From NCBI GenBank assembly GCA_020055645.1, contig CM034548.1:2356001-2420000 (forward strand): a DNA stretch of 64,000 bases. Reading direction: 5' to 3'. A program made the translations under genes and the position numbers. The notes beneath the pieces were generated by a model. It was not told the origin of the DNA. It was given only the letters and a program-made list of their open reading frames with translations, and made no database searches. Below are positions 22,966 to 35,700 of this stretch, piece by piece (position 1 is the first letter of the stretch; each line of letters starts with the position of its first letter). This DNA comes from Tomocerus qinae. Its lineage: Eukaryota > Arthropoda > Collembola > Entomobryomorpha > Tomoceridae.

Positions 22966-22973
22966 TATAAAAT
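22966..22973 (+). promoter_or_regulatory. Candidate TATA box of tyrosine hydroxylase
   Basis: TATAAAAT followed about 30 bases later by a TCAAA initiator-like site. It lies about 575 bases before the first ATG in good context at 23543, in a segment less AT-rich than its surroundings. Several ATGs between the two suggest an intron in the 5' leader or an alternative N-terminus. Confidence 0.4.
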
Positions 22974-23542
22974 CAGAGGAGAGACTAGCACAATCTCAAA
23001 TCTTTTCTTGACTCACAATCTTTCCATTTCTCTCTCTGCAAAACTCCCGACCCATAAACGTAGCCAGACTAACAACCGATGGCCACCTTCACATTTTTGC
23101 ATAACTGCTGTATTAGCACCCTAATCTATTTCATTTTTGGTGACAAGGCTCTCTCAGTGAGTGGGAATGTCTACATCCAGCTATAAGTTTTAACCATGTC
23201 TCGAAATCTCGATACAAATAATTTCTGTAATAAAGTAGCATTAAGCATTCCATGCAAGTCAATATTGCTATTTGAACATTGAATTGGTTGTACAACAGTA
23301 AATAAATCAAAGTGACTCGATCCTTAAGTCATCATTAAATCATCATTAGGTCAGGACTCGAATCCTTAAGTCGAAAACTGGAGTTCAAGTTCGGTTTGAT
23401 AAATTACTGTTACAATCCCAGACGGTATTTTGATCCATCGGATCTTCTCAACCTAAATCTGAATCCCAATAGTGCAACAACCACCACGGCGGCCGCCAAG
23501 GGAGACTCAGGTCTCTTGCAGCCTTCGGCCAAAAAGGACGAA

Positions 23543-23605
23543 ATGATTGTTTCCACCAGAAAAAATCGTGAAAGATTCGCCATCAAAAAGTCATATAGCA
23601 TTGAG
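23543..23605 (+). CDS. TH: TH exon 1
   Basis: [20 protein letters not shown] then E. The Met aligns with the start of insect TH ([22 protein letters not shown]-like). The same frame is open for 49 codons upstream without an ATG, and an acceptor-like CAATCCCAG lies near 23420, so a longer isoform is possible. Donor GAG|GTAAAA. Confidence 0.88.
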
Positions 23606-26600
23606 GTAAAAATTTCATGACTTTCTCTAATTAATTATACATATGTTGTACAAATACGCAGAAAATAGTTTAACATTAATCTGTCCAAACATTTTCAAAA
23701 CATTTAACTGCAAACATAACGATCGGATTTATTCATCTTGCATTCTATCTACAGAATTACACCTGCAATTACAATTAGTAATCATTGAAGAACTTTAATA
23801 AGATTTGATAAAATGCATGAAATAGTGGAGGAAATGAATAAGATTGGCTGCAGAGGAATAGGTGTGAATATACAGGTAGAACAGAGAGAATTAGTAATAG
23901 TAATACGCCAAGTTGGTTCGGTTAAACCGTCCATTGTCAATGAGAAAAGTTGCGGATGATTCAATAAATGACACGCAGAGTGCAGTTTCAAATTATTTTC
24001 TATATTTGTCACGTTTCATAGTTTAACAATCTTTTAATAAAACGGGATCAATGGCAAAGGTCATCAAATTAGAAAAGAGTGTGAGAAGTCAGAAGTTATG
24101 ATGGAATTCATGAAAATAGTCGTATTAACCAGTCCAAAATCGGGAAGAAGTGAGTTGAGATTAGGAATTGTACAATACAAGAAACTATCAGGAAAATCCT
24201 TGTTCAGATAAAAGCATAAGTTTACGATCGTGAAACCATTATCAAGATGAATGCATTGATGTAAAATAGCTTGGAAGAAATTCCCATTTTCTTAAATTCG
24301 ACGTCGAGTAATAGCCACAAGATTTTTAATCGTGCAGCCACTAGTTAGTATTCAACTTGTCTATATCAGGTCACCGTTTATGTGTACATTCAGTCATATT
24401 ATTGCTTAATTAGTGCGGAACAGATATGCGTATTGTATTGTTCACCTGGTGGTGCAATGAAAATTAAATTGAATAATAACTGCAGCAAGCTACGGATTAA
24501 GTTTCGGACTTTCTTCACAAGATAAGGTTCCAGTATATCACATATTATAATATATTGTTTAACCACCGGAAATGTAAATGTCTATACAAGACAAGTACGT
24601 GGGAGGAAAACACCGCCGGCTTTTGTATGCTTTAATCCAGAAGATTACTTGCTTTAGTTGCTTTGGACTAACAATAGGATGTGGGTTGGATACTTTGGTT
24701 AACGATTTGCAATGTATCTGCATTAGTCTCTATCTGTAAATATACAACAACAAGAGCTACATAAAAGAAGAATGTAGAGCTAGTTCATCGTAATTTCCTT
24801 TTTGTCTGTTCACTTCCTCCCACATACATTTCTTTTCTGAAAGACAATTGACTTTAGATGAATTCTGCACATTGAGATCAGCTAACACAAATCAATTCCT
24901 TGCAGGCAATTTATGAAGTTAGAATTAGACTTTCTTCCTGCAGAATTCTATCTGTCTGATACTGAGAATCTCGACCAAAGACTGTAGCAAGCCTCAGCAA
25001 ACTTTTCCACAGTTTTCTTATCACGTAATTTCTCAATTTTCCCCATCGAGATAAACGGCGAATCCTGTTTTATTTACCTGTGAAAGTAAATAAGAATAAC
25101 TTAATTATACCATATGTAGTTTTAAATATGGCGTACATATTAATGTATATTACATAAATGATACTTAATTTCTAATGCATGAAAATCCATTTGGATGGAT
25201 CATCCAAGGATGGGCAAACAGATAGAAAAAAATGCATATTTTTACTGTTTCAAACTGAAATTACCAAAGATTACAGCAAAATAATTCAACAACAAATTTA
25301 GTTCTAAGAAGGAATGGTTGTAGGACAATAAGTATCAATTTGGCAGCGAGTAGGTTTTGGACTAAAAGTGGAAAATGGGGATATATAAGATTGTGGCTCT
25401 TTTAGTTAATATGATTAATTGAAGTAACTACAATTTCAATTTGGTGAATATATGCATCTTCATGACTGATCTTTGATCAACCAACTTCTCGTCTTGTTTG
25501 GAAATTTATATTTCCGGTTTTCAATCCCCATTGGAATATTACAGCACTGATAGGTATTTGTATATCAATGTAAGGCTAACTTGAAAATTCACAACCATTA
25601 CTACATGACAGTGCACTGAGTGCACTACATATGGAAGTCCGAACTGTTTTAAATTTACTGCACAGTATTTGTATGTTTAAGTATCTATAGCACCTAATTA
25701 TAGGATCCACGAAGTATGCCTTGGCATTTTACTGTATCATTACAAATTAGTGGACTTGAATAGTTAGAACATACCCCAGATAGGTGCCTAATATTGGATG
25801 ACGACTCAAAATTACCAAATATTTTAAGAATGTGCTACATTCTTATGTACATGTCAAAACTGCAATAATATTATTACATACACAAAATATGCATTATGAT
25901 GTACATATTTAAAAATATCGCTTTAACAATGGAAATAGATCTATTAGGCATCATATTTCGTTTAAAGAGCTTTCTATATAATACACCTACCTATATAATT
26001 ACCTTTAACATGATAACTTATACTAGCACCTACGATTACTTATATTAAGAATGCATGGCTTCTTATATGGAAAGATTCAAAGTAAGTTAGATTAGGTATA
26101 TAGAAGGTTCTGCTTTGTAATGCTTTCTTTAGCTGAAGGCAACTTAGGAATTCAACTCGGGGACTTCTAACCACGAAATCACATTAGACCACTCTGTCTA
26201 CAGCTACAGCTGTAGTCTGCAGCTGAAGAAAGAGACTCTCATGAATAGAAAACCATTGAGCCAACAAGTGTAGCTTTGAGAACTAGAAATTGTGACTTAA
26301 CGAATATTAACGGTCATTTCATTTTCTGTCCACTTAAAGATATCTCAACTTAAAAAACCTCCAGTACAAAATTAATGCAAAAATTAAATTAGTTTTCAAT
26401 CGAAATAGTTTATTACAATGACTAAGGAACCTACATTTTAGGTGACAATAATTAAAGTATGGAAACTTAAGAAGTAGGTATTCACATTAAGAAGTCTCTG
26501 AGTTTGCGTTCCAAATTGTAAAACTGTTTTCACGTATGAGTAATTGTTATAGTTCCATACTGTAGTTGACGGCAGAGTCATGATTTGTCTCTCGTGTCTG

Positions 26601-29600
26601 TCTACTCTACTCTATATTATTATGCTTCTGTTTTGTAACTCACTCTTGGTAGCACATTTTATATCATTGCCATGACAAGGTGGTCATAGAGATTCAATTC
26701 GAATTCTATCTATTCCTACAGCTCTGTACTGAGCTTAATTCTAGAGAACCAAACCAATGCTTTTGGTAGGTATTTTATTTTTTAGTATTTTGCACAATGC
26801 CTTCAGTGAGTACCTGACCTATTCATTTTCATTTCTCTTTTTCTGGGCAAATGAAATCATATGGCATGGCTGAGTACATTCCCAATTAGGTATGAGTATC
26901 CTCGAATCGGCTGAAATCGACTGAATCCGTCAGAATTATGCTGAAATAGGCTGAAGGCTTAATCGGTCAAAAGGCAATCTGGTTACCGTGGTTTCAAGCT
27001 TCAATACTCTGATATCACAAATAGTTATCATTAATTACCAATTATCTTATAAATGTTATAAAGATACTGAAATAGGCATTGCGCAAAAGTACCATCAAAA
27101 ATATTATTATTTATTTATTAGCACAAATATCACCTTCAATAGAGGTCATTATAATATTAGAGTTATACACAATAGTATATTGCAAAGCAAGTAATGTTAA
27201 TCATCATACAAAGCACCACTAGCTATATCTTCAATACAATAATAATTGTGTACTCCGGTGATATCTGTACATTCTTCAGCTTGTTGTTCCAATAAGAATT
27301 CCTTAGTCTTACTCTTAAAAATAGATATATTAGTTGATTCCCTAATAGACAATGGTATAGTGTACCATAGGTTCAACCCAGTGTAATTCACTGTCTTTTT
27401 ATACAATTCTGTTTTACCATTAAAAGCAGGAGCTGTATGTTCCTTACTTCGTGTCACATTAGAATTAACAGCATTAAAGGCAATATAATTATTAAAATAG
27501 TCAGAACAAGTGTTATTAAGAATAGTGTATGTCAATTTAAGTACTTCAAACTTATACATTTGATAGGAAAATAACCATTTTAAAGTCATAGTGATATCAT
27601 GTTTCACTGAGTCATACTTACCATATTTTAAACAAAACGACCCATCCTACGCACAAGCTTTTCTATTAATGTAATATTGTACTGAGGAGCAGTTCCCCAA
27701 ATAGCAGACATATATATCTAATTACAGGCATAATTAAATTGTTAGCAATAGCTTTACGGTTGATAACAGTAAGATAAGGTAAATCAGTAATCACTTAGCA
27801 AATGGAAGAAAATCCTTGGCAAACTATCGCCAAAAAACTACGTATACTTTATTTTATGCGCATTCCAATAGTAGCGATCATGAACACCAATACACAAAAA
27901 TGGAAGGAATGTAAGCATTATTGGTATAAAATAATGGGTGTAACTACTTTAGTCTTCTTCAAGGGAATTGGATTACTGATGACTGAAGAAGCTATCTGCC
28001 TAGTCATAGGCTAAGATTAAAAAGAGCAGAAATTAGGAGGAAGAAATTCTAAGAGAAGATTAACAAAGACGTCAGTCGCAAGTGTTTAACATATCTGCAA
28101 GGGATTTGGAAAGTGGAAGGACCCCACGGGAGAAATGATTGAATAAAGGATGATGATAGGCAAGTTACAGTACATTATTATACGTCTTCTTTATCAGATG
28201 CACGGGAAATTGGATCTTGTGTTGAGGTGAAAGGCTATTTTCATTTTTGTCTTGTCACAAAGACAGATACGTACGTAGGTAGTAAATTGATGGCTCCATT
28301 TACAGAGCATAGAGATGTATATAAACAGGTAGAAGCTATAAATATGCGTACGCAGGACGGACAACGTCGGGGTAGACAGAGGAGACAGATTTTTGAAGAG
28401 CTGCTGAGTGATGTGCTTATAAAGTTGTAGTTAAAGTATCTGTCTTCGAATCTCATGTAAGCACATTCTGATCCTATTCTTCACTGCCTGGTAGCGAGAG
28501 ACACATAAGTAGAAGGTTATTGATCCATGAGCGGAAGCAATTTTCCTAGAAGGATGGAAAATTAATTCAATATTGGTCCATCCTGCACTAGGAGTGTTAG
28601 CTGAGAAAATGCCAAGGCAAGATGAAAGAAATTCCCGTTCTTTCTCCCTCTTAGCGAAATATAAATCACTTTCCCTACTTCCTTAGCCATTTTGTAGAGA
28701 AACTAACTCTTAGCGATTTGACCGACTTATCTGGAGGAACAAAAGCAATCTAAGGAGTTGCCTGGGGCGTATTGTTTCATTAGAGGGCTTATACAATTAT
28801 TCTAAGGAGTTTAATGGAAATCTGATCAACAACTTCCTGTGTCAATTAATTAGATAGCAGTTAGTTTAGTTGGTTGTTGCCAGCTCCGTCAGACTGGGAC
28901 TAATTCGCAATTTCAGAACCATTGTCATTAGCTATAACTTTGTACGTAAACAGGTTTTTAATATTAATCTTCATTCCACAACTCCATAAAATTTAGCAGC
29001 AACAACACGTCGGCAAGTAAATATGACATGTAGTACATTTAAGTATATGTTTCATGACAATGGTGGACGTTTTGATGAACAGAATGGCTATCCTTCAAGA
29101 CGTCGTTCTTTGGTTGGGGACGCCCGTTTTGAGACTCAAGTCAACAAAGAGGCTAAACGGACGTGGCTGGAGGAGATACGGCAGTTATCCAGAGATTCAG
29201 ATCTCTCCGAGGATGACTTGCTGCTGGTGGATGAAGCGATTTTGGTCACTGAAGAGTTGCCAAAACCAAAAGAAGAAGATAAGCCAGAACAGGTGGCCAT
29301 CATCCTCTCCCTGAGAGACTCCATCGTTTCTTTCGCCAGAATTATCAAAACCATTGACGTAAGCCAAAAAAATTACGCAGTAAATAATGTACAACGGAAT
29401 ATTCAAGGCGAATGCTTTTTTGAATGACGATGATAAGAAAGATGAGTCTGGCCATCTTTTTCTTTTGATTGCACCAAGTAGTATTTATCAGTACCATCTT
29501 TCTAATCTACTTCTTCCTAGTTAAAGTTGTCCCCCTATCGACCCATTTATGAATTTCCGAAACTAGCAAATACTACTCTGTGTGAATGTCAAACAGAGAA

Positions 29601-32600
29601 CATAAATTACCTTTTCCTTTTCACAACACAAAATATTGTATTCTACGCATTGATTTTGATATTTAAATGACCAAAAAATAAATGTTTCTAAAAACGAGTC
29701 CCTTTTTGCTTTTTGTCAAAATAATTGCTTTTTTGTTTTCTGATGTCTTCAGTTTTTTCTACTCAATAGAATAGCATTGCTTACTGCCATTCTGTTTTAC
29801 GTCTTAAAAAAGCTTTCATTGATAAGGTTTTTTGCAGGAATATATATCTATATACCGTGCTTTGTTATTACTTGGTGGGTATTATTATTATTGGTTTAGT
29901 ACTTCAAGTAAAACTATGTAAATATTTGAATTTATTACTTATGCCTTCCAGTTTACGATTAATTCGAATCCCATAAACTTTTAGAACTGCAAAGGATTGA
30001 TTGTTCACGTTGAATCACGCCAATCTCGAGACAAGGTCTGTCAGTTTGACGTCTTAGTCAAGATACAAATAAATCGAGCCAATCTGGTTAGTTTGATGAA
30101 ATCTTTGAGACAAAGTCAATCCATTTTCTCGGTCAATGTCGTCTCGGCGCAAGGGTCGGTCAAAGGTAATTGTAAATATCAATTGCCATCTAGTTACTAC
30201 ATTATGTCTAAGTTTAGTTATTATAAATTTAGTAGGAGTGAATTTGGATATTAACGTATATAAGAAGGCTGGCTGATATGGAGTTACCCAACATCTTTAA
30301 TTAAATAAAAAACAGGTCAAAGGGTATCCTACTTTATAATCCTTCCTGCGTAGTCGTAGTAGCTGGTCATGAAAAATAATTAAACACCTCCACCTATCTA
30401 ATCCGCCCCCACCTTTGCAAACACTTTAACCCAACGTAGAGCAAGCAAAAGTTTTGAATGGGAGAAAATGATTTTTAAAGAAAGAAAGCATATAAAATGA
30501 TATATTTTAGAGCCATGGTATCCACGTCATATATCTGAATTGGACTTATGCAACCACTTGATGACGAAATTTGAGCCGGATCTGGATATGGACCATCCAG
30601 GATTTGCTGACAAAGTCTACCGAAGTCGAAGAAAGATGATTGCAGATATAGCATTCGATTACAAATAGTACGCACTCTATACTTATTCCTCTAATGCGGA
30701 CTGATAGTGTTGGTTGTGGATAGAGATAAGATGTTCTGTTGTATAGCGGGGGACCAATCCCACGAGTCAAGTACAGTGAAGATGAAATAAAAACCTGGGG
30801 TCATGTTTTCAAGCAACTGATGTATTTTCTACCCACTCACGCCTGCCAACAATACATCGCAGCTTTCCAGCTATTACAAGAGCATGTCGGATATTCTCCG
30901 GATAACATTCCCCAGCTACAGGATATCTCGGAATTCCTACAAAGTAACTCTGTCTTTTCACTCAATTTCTTCAATTCCCTTTTAATTTCAATTGAAGTTC
31001 CAATTGACAACGTAATTTTCTTTCTTTGCCATCATTTTCTCTACTACGATAACCAAAAGATATAGCATGCTATTCTCCAACCTGCAGTAAGATGACATCA
31101 GACAGACCATTTCCTTTGACTGCGTATTTCATTTCTTGCTACTATCAAATATTTTATTACTTACGTGCCAGGAGACAGGGCCATTTGAGGCCTATAGCGA
31201 CAAATGTGTAAATAAATTGTTTTTTTTAAACAAATATTACGAAATTGGACCTATACAAAAAGTTTTGACCTGACAAAAAATGGAACTGTGTCTGCTCAGA
31301 GGGAAGAAAATAAAAAGTAGATAGTCTATGATGCTCATAAATAAATACACAAAAGTGCATTGGGAGACATGGCAAAAACTTACTTCCATTAAAAGGAAAT
31401 ATTGTATGCCATGTGAACAACTTAGGTGAGTATTCAGCATAAAAGGGAAAAGTAAGGAAAACGAAACTTGTACAGAGGTTGTCGTTTGGCAATCATTTAC
31501 ATAATTGCAGGATTTACTGTAGTGAGATAGAAACTGTTGTTCTTTGCAGAAAGTACAGGATTCACTTTGAGACCAGCAGCTGGACTTTTAACGGCAAGAG
31601 ATTTTCTCGCAAGTCTGGCTTTCCGTGTATTTCAGTGCACTCAGTATGTTCGTCACGGATCGTCCCCGGATCATTCCCCTGAACCGTAAGCTAAAAGCCC
31701 AACAGATTTAAACACAACATAAGGAATCGTAAACATCGCAAACATCTAAGTCTAAGCTATCATCAGTACTTCTTCCAGACTTGGTAATAAGTATATTATA
31801 CAATGAGATCGGTCAGGTGTATGTAGGCGTCTTTACCTATACACTTGGCTGCATTTTTATTGTAGTCATCCTTTCACAACAAATAGATAAGAATCAATCA
31901 CTTTCAACGTCATAGAGCACATTTTAACCATTTTGAAAAAACACATTTCTGCGAGAAGCCATGCGAAAATCTGATTGCCCTGATCTTTAACATCCTCAAG
32001 TCGATTCTCATTGCTTGATCCATTATCCTCCGAATTGTACAAATTGTATGGCATCGTCAGCATAGAATGGACTAGTAGTAGGTAGTAAGTATGTAAGCTC
32101 TAACGCTTAAATGTGACAAAATGTTTTCATATATTTTATATAACGCATGTGGTAAATTGGAGTACTTTAATATGCCGTGATAATTGTTATTATATACGCA
32201 TAAATCGTTCTTTTGGCTAGTATCTTTACATATCCATAATTAACAAGTGCACTTAAGTGGCAACTGCATGCAGTCAAGATACAACGAAATCATCCAATTA
32301 AATAATTATCTGCATAGTTAATTTTATTTGAAAAAGTGTATTGATTGCAAATATTATTGGCTGACTTACCTGTCATGGCTCTGTCCATGATAGTCATTAA
32401 ATAGCTATGAACGTTGCTATATGGCTGTGCTATACTATACGGAGTTTGGTGATATTTACACGGAGAGATCAGTACTACATAATATTATATTATTATGTAG
32501 ATAGTAACGATTTGTTTCTGTGAAAAACAGTAAAAATAGTACTACTTATTGTTACAAAGTAGAACTGCAGAGGAACTATTTACGTAGGTAATGGCATGAG

Positions 32601-35600
32601 GATATTTTGTGGGCAGGGATTGTGTGCACGAGCTGCTGGGCCACGTTCCCATGTTGGCCGACCCGTTATTCGCCCAATTTTCACAAGAGTTGGGTCTTGC
32701 CTCCTTGGGTGCAACGGATGAAGAAATCGAGAAGTTTTCGACTGTAAGTGTTCGTAGTTTCTGTTATATTTACCTGTTTTCCGTCTGACGTGCAATACTA
32801 TATACTAAGTATGTTAATTATTTACATTTATGAACCCACTTACCACACAAAATGTAAAAACATGCAATACTTTCTTTACCCATCTACCAAGTCAACTAAG
32901 GATAAGTGTTACACAATATTCTCATATTTCTCATGCTAAATTTAAATCTCCTTCACTCGGCCGAAACCATAATTTCCCGTTACCATAAACACTTCAATTT
33001 TTTCTATTTGCATCCACTATTTGTGACTTATTCATTTATTTGTATAATATACTATAGGGCTAGCTACAAATAAATACACAATAGTGATACAGTTGTAATA
33101 TTGCTAAAAAGGACATAGGGTACAAAATGAACCGATGTCTTTAACAGAAAAGTTTCATCAAGACAGTAAAACACAATATCAAGCAAGATTGTATCAAGGG
33201 AGGATAATTGTTCCCTCCCCCGAAATCCAAAAAAATGGTATTTCATTTTTCTTCTTAAAATACCGTAAAGCGATTATTTTTAGGCTATTTTGAATTGTTT
33301 TCGTCATAGCAAAATATTCGGGTGAATACCTCTAAAAGGTATGGCTATATGACGTCACTTCCCTTCTCAAATTGCATATAGTTATATGTGAGTTATTATT
33401 TTAAAAGCGAAGGCTCACATATTAATAAAAAATAGAGTTTAAAGTTATGCATCTATGTACGCGGGGCTAGGGCTCTGTCACATAAAAATATGTTTGACTA
33501 GTCACTGCTACTGCTGGCTGTTGACTGTTGGTTACAATGGTGGTGGATTAAATGGCCCAGTAGATAGCTAAAATTTCTGTTAGCCAGGATAGTTAACATT
33601 AACCAGGATGGTTTGAAATGGCTGAAAATGAAAATTAATTTAAAAAATCAATTCTTCAAATAACTGCTGTAAAATTGGTTCGTATACGGTCTCAGGAAAT
33701 GATCCAAATTCATTTTGGTATACTAAACTGTTTTAAACACAGAGGACTACTTTTTCGGGTGGAGTATTACTAGTATGTTTCTGACTAATAGGCCATTTTT
33801 AGCATTAAATACAGAAATAGTGTGTATCTGGGCTGGTGTCGGGACAAGGGTAGGTAGAGTGAGACTGATAGTATTTGGATGTCTCAAAAGATTTCCACTC
33901 CTCAAGAAAGAGCATTGGGTGAAGATAGTTTGCTGATTTATTATGCGTGCCTAGTTGTTATTAGTTGCCTGTTTACTTTTCTTTCAGCTGTACTGGTTTA
34001 CTGTTGAATTTGGACTTTGCAAGGAGGATGGACAGGTGAAGGCATATGGAGCGGGTCTTTTGTCAAGTTACGGTGAACTGGAACATTCGCTGTCAGACAA
34101 ACCGGAGCACCGAGAATTTGACCCCAAGTTAACATCTGTGCAGACCTACCAAGACCAGGACTACCAGGACATCTACTTTGTCACTGAAAGCATCAAGGAA
34201 ATGATGGACAAATTCAGGTAACGATTTTCCAGGCTTTCAATCTTTCATGGACCGTAGGAGAAAGTCTTGGCTCCTTAAACATCAAAAAACATACAAAGTA
34301 ATCGTGAGCTGAATGAAAACATTTTTCCACTCATGATTTAACACTTTGTAGAATATGCTTTCATTTGTCAACATTTGTTAGCATATGCTTGGGTTAGACC
34401 CTCAGTGCTGATATTGAATTTTATTTCTTATTTCCTAAAAGTACATGTAACAGGGAACTGATGGCTTGATGTAGGACTCTCCGATGCCCTATATTTGTAA
34501 TTTGCAAAGTGTACGTAATACGTAATTCTATTATAAAGCAAATGGGAATTTACGCTGGAAAGTAGATCGTAGTTTCCACCATGAGCAGAATGGATAGTAT
34601 GTTTTCCATGAGCATATTATACCAATTAATTCTTAGTGAAGCGATAATTGAGAAGCTAACACGATCCTGCCGTTTTGCTTAAAACGGATTGCTTTTATTA
34701 CGTATCTACTTAAAGCAATACTCAAAACGCCAATAAAATCCTCATTTTAGCACAAATTGGTGTCCCATTTCCCTTCAATCTCAGAGTGGGGATAATGCAC
34801 AAACATAAGGGGATTTAAATGGAAATGTGATGAGAGGCCAATTACTGTGAGAATGTCTTGTCAGTCATGATTCATGGCACAATATCTTGTAATTATTACG
34901 ATAAGCAGTAACTTTCCCTGATACTATTACACGTAGTACATAATATATGAACCGAATTTTAAAGTGTAGGTATTCGATTAGAGTAGGGCAGAAAGCGACA
35001 AAGACGAACGAAGGAGATAGGAAGTTTATATAATAACTTGTTCTTTATTTGTGAAAATGATTACATTTATCTGAAAACTGTGTAGGAGATAACATCAGTA
35101 CCTAATGGCTACTTGTGTAATTCCATAACCAGTAGTGGCCTTCTAACTGGCACTGTACACTGTCTGGCAGTAGTAATTAGCCTATTAGCATAAACGCCAT
35201 AATACTTATACTTAAATACGCAAGTAAATATTCCCACATATAATAATAATATTATGTGCACATGTGCGATGGACTATAAATGTTATGCGTTATTATCTAA
35301 ATTCTAAATCATTATTAGTACAATCTAAAATGGCGAGGGTATTGACACACCGTGAGTGAAATGAACCATAAACATCGGAGTTATCTGATCTTTATTATTA
35401 TGTGTACTACTTTGTTTTATTTCTCGCCGACAATGCAATGGGACAAATCCAGTTTTCTTGTTTCGCGTTGTAAATGCCATTTGTATGAGTTTGACTCAGA
35501 ATTGACTAATGCTTTTGATTTGATGTGACAGACTTTGGGTTCGAGAAAGTATGTCTCGACCATATGAAATTCGTTTCAACCCGTTCTCACAGACGATTGA

Positions 35601-35700
35601 GGTCCTGGACACAGTAGACAAGCTGGAGAGTGCTATCAGCCAAATCAAGTTGGAAATGAACTACCTCACTAATGCGGTCTCGCACATGAAATTCAAGTAA
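23543..35700 (+). CDS. TH: Tyrosine 3-monooxygenase / tyrosine hydroxylase (whole span, complete)
   Basis: Cytosolic tetramer converting tyrosine to L-DOPA with tetrahydrobiopterin, O2 and Fe(II). It is rate-limiting for dopamine and, in insects, feeds cuticle tanning. Nine exons (23543-23605, 29083-29358, 29985-30165, 30511-30667, 30747-30943, 31550-31685, 32617-32743, 33988-34217, 35532-35700) total 1536 nt: 511 residues, as in Drosophila pale (about 508). Residues 1-31 hold [20 protein letters not shown], with a PKA-type site at Ser30. An ACT-like regulatory region contains HVESRQSR (about 120). The catalytic core has iron ligands His341, His346 (HELLGH) and Glu386 ([10 protein letters not shown]), spaced as in the rat enzyme. 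The C-terminal heptad helix [20 protein letters not shown] forms the tetramer. All introns are GT-AG. The frame stays open upstream of the chosen Met. Confidence 0.98.
23606..29082 (+). other. TH intron 1 (5.5 kb)
   Basis: Longest intron of the gene. Besides the LINE tail at 27197 I see no exon. In flies the optional exons of this gene lie near this position, but I found none here. The open stretch at 28227-28430 (+) has no family signature. Confidence 0.6.
27197..27785 (-). pseudogene. LINE (non-LTR retrotransposon) ORF2 tail, dead, in TH intron 1
   Basis: The - strand frame 27607-27197 (136 codons) reads [20 protein letters not shown], then [18 protein letters not shown] and [10 protein letters not shown], the typical region downstream of the reverse transcriptase domain in CR1/Jockey-like LINEs. 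Upstream, in two other frames, come [19 protein letters not shown] and [18 protein letters not shown], so at least two frameshifts separate the parts. Only the 3' end is present, as expected from 5' truncation. It is antisense to TH. Confidence 0.8.
29083..29358 (+). CDS. TH: TH exon 2 (regulatory)
   Basis: [17 protein letters not shown], then an acidic stretch ([29 protein letters not shown]) and [20 protein letters not shown]. Insects splice optional acidic exons near this point. None is visible here, so this resembles the shorter isoform. Donor GAC|GTAAGC. Confidence 0.97.
29985..30165 (+). CDS. TH: TH exon 3 (ACT-like regulatory domain)
   Basis: Begins [15 protein letters not shown] and continues [19 protein letters not shown]. 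Acceptor ACTTTTAG, donor AAAG|GTAATT. Confidence 0.95.
30511..30667 (+). CDS. TH: TH exon 4
   Basis: [19 protein letters not shown], then [20 protein letters not shown]: start of the catalytic domain. Donor AAATA|GTACGC. Confidence 0.97.
30747..30943 (+). CDS. TH: TH exon 5
   Basis: [20 protein letters not shown] through [14 protein letters not shown]. Acceptor TTGTATAG, donor CAAA|GTAACT. Confidence 0.97.
31550..31685 (+). CDS. TH: TH exon 6
   Basis: [20 protein letters not shown], then [18 protein letters not shown]: pterin-binding region. Acceptor TTCTTTGCAG, donor GAACC|GTAAGC. Confidence 0.97.
32617..32743 (+). CDS. TH: TH exon 7 (iron ligands His341, His346)
   Basis: [20 protein letters not shown], then [17 protein letters not shown]. 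The HELLGH pair binds the catalytic iron. Acceptor TGTGGGCAG, donor ACT|GTAAGT. Confidence 0.98.
33988..34217 (+). CDS. TH: TH exon 8 (iron ligand Glu386)
   Basis: [20 protein letters not shown], then [18 protein letters not shown]. The Glu in TVEFG is the third iron ligand. Acceptor TTTCTTTCAG, donor TTCAG|GTAACG. Confidence 0.98.
35532..35700 (+). CDS. TH: TH exon 9 (tetramerisation helix, stop)
   Basis: [20 protein letters not shown], then a heptad-patterned helix ending SHMKFK and TAA at 35698. Acceptor TGTGACAG. Confidence 0.97.

Noticed and set aside
29023-29082. ATG at 29023 as an alternative start of TH exon 2
   Set aside because: The acceptor GATGAACAG at 29082 and the conserved [12 protein letters not shown] junction show that the upstream bases are intron.
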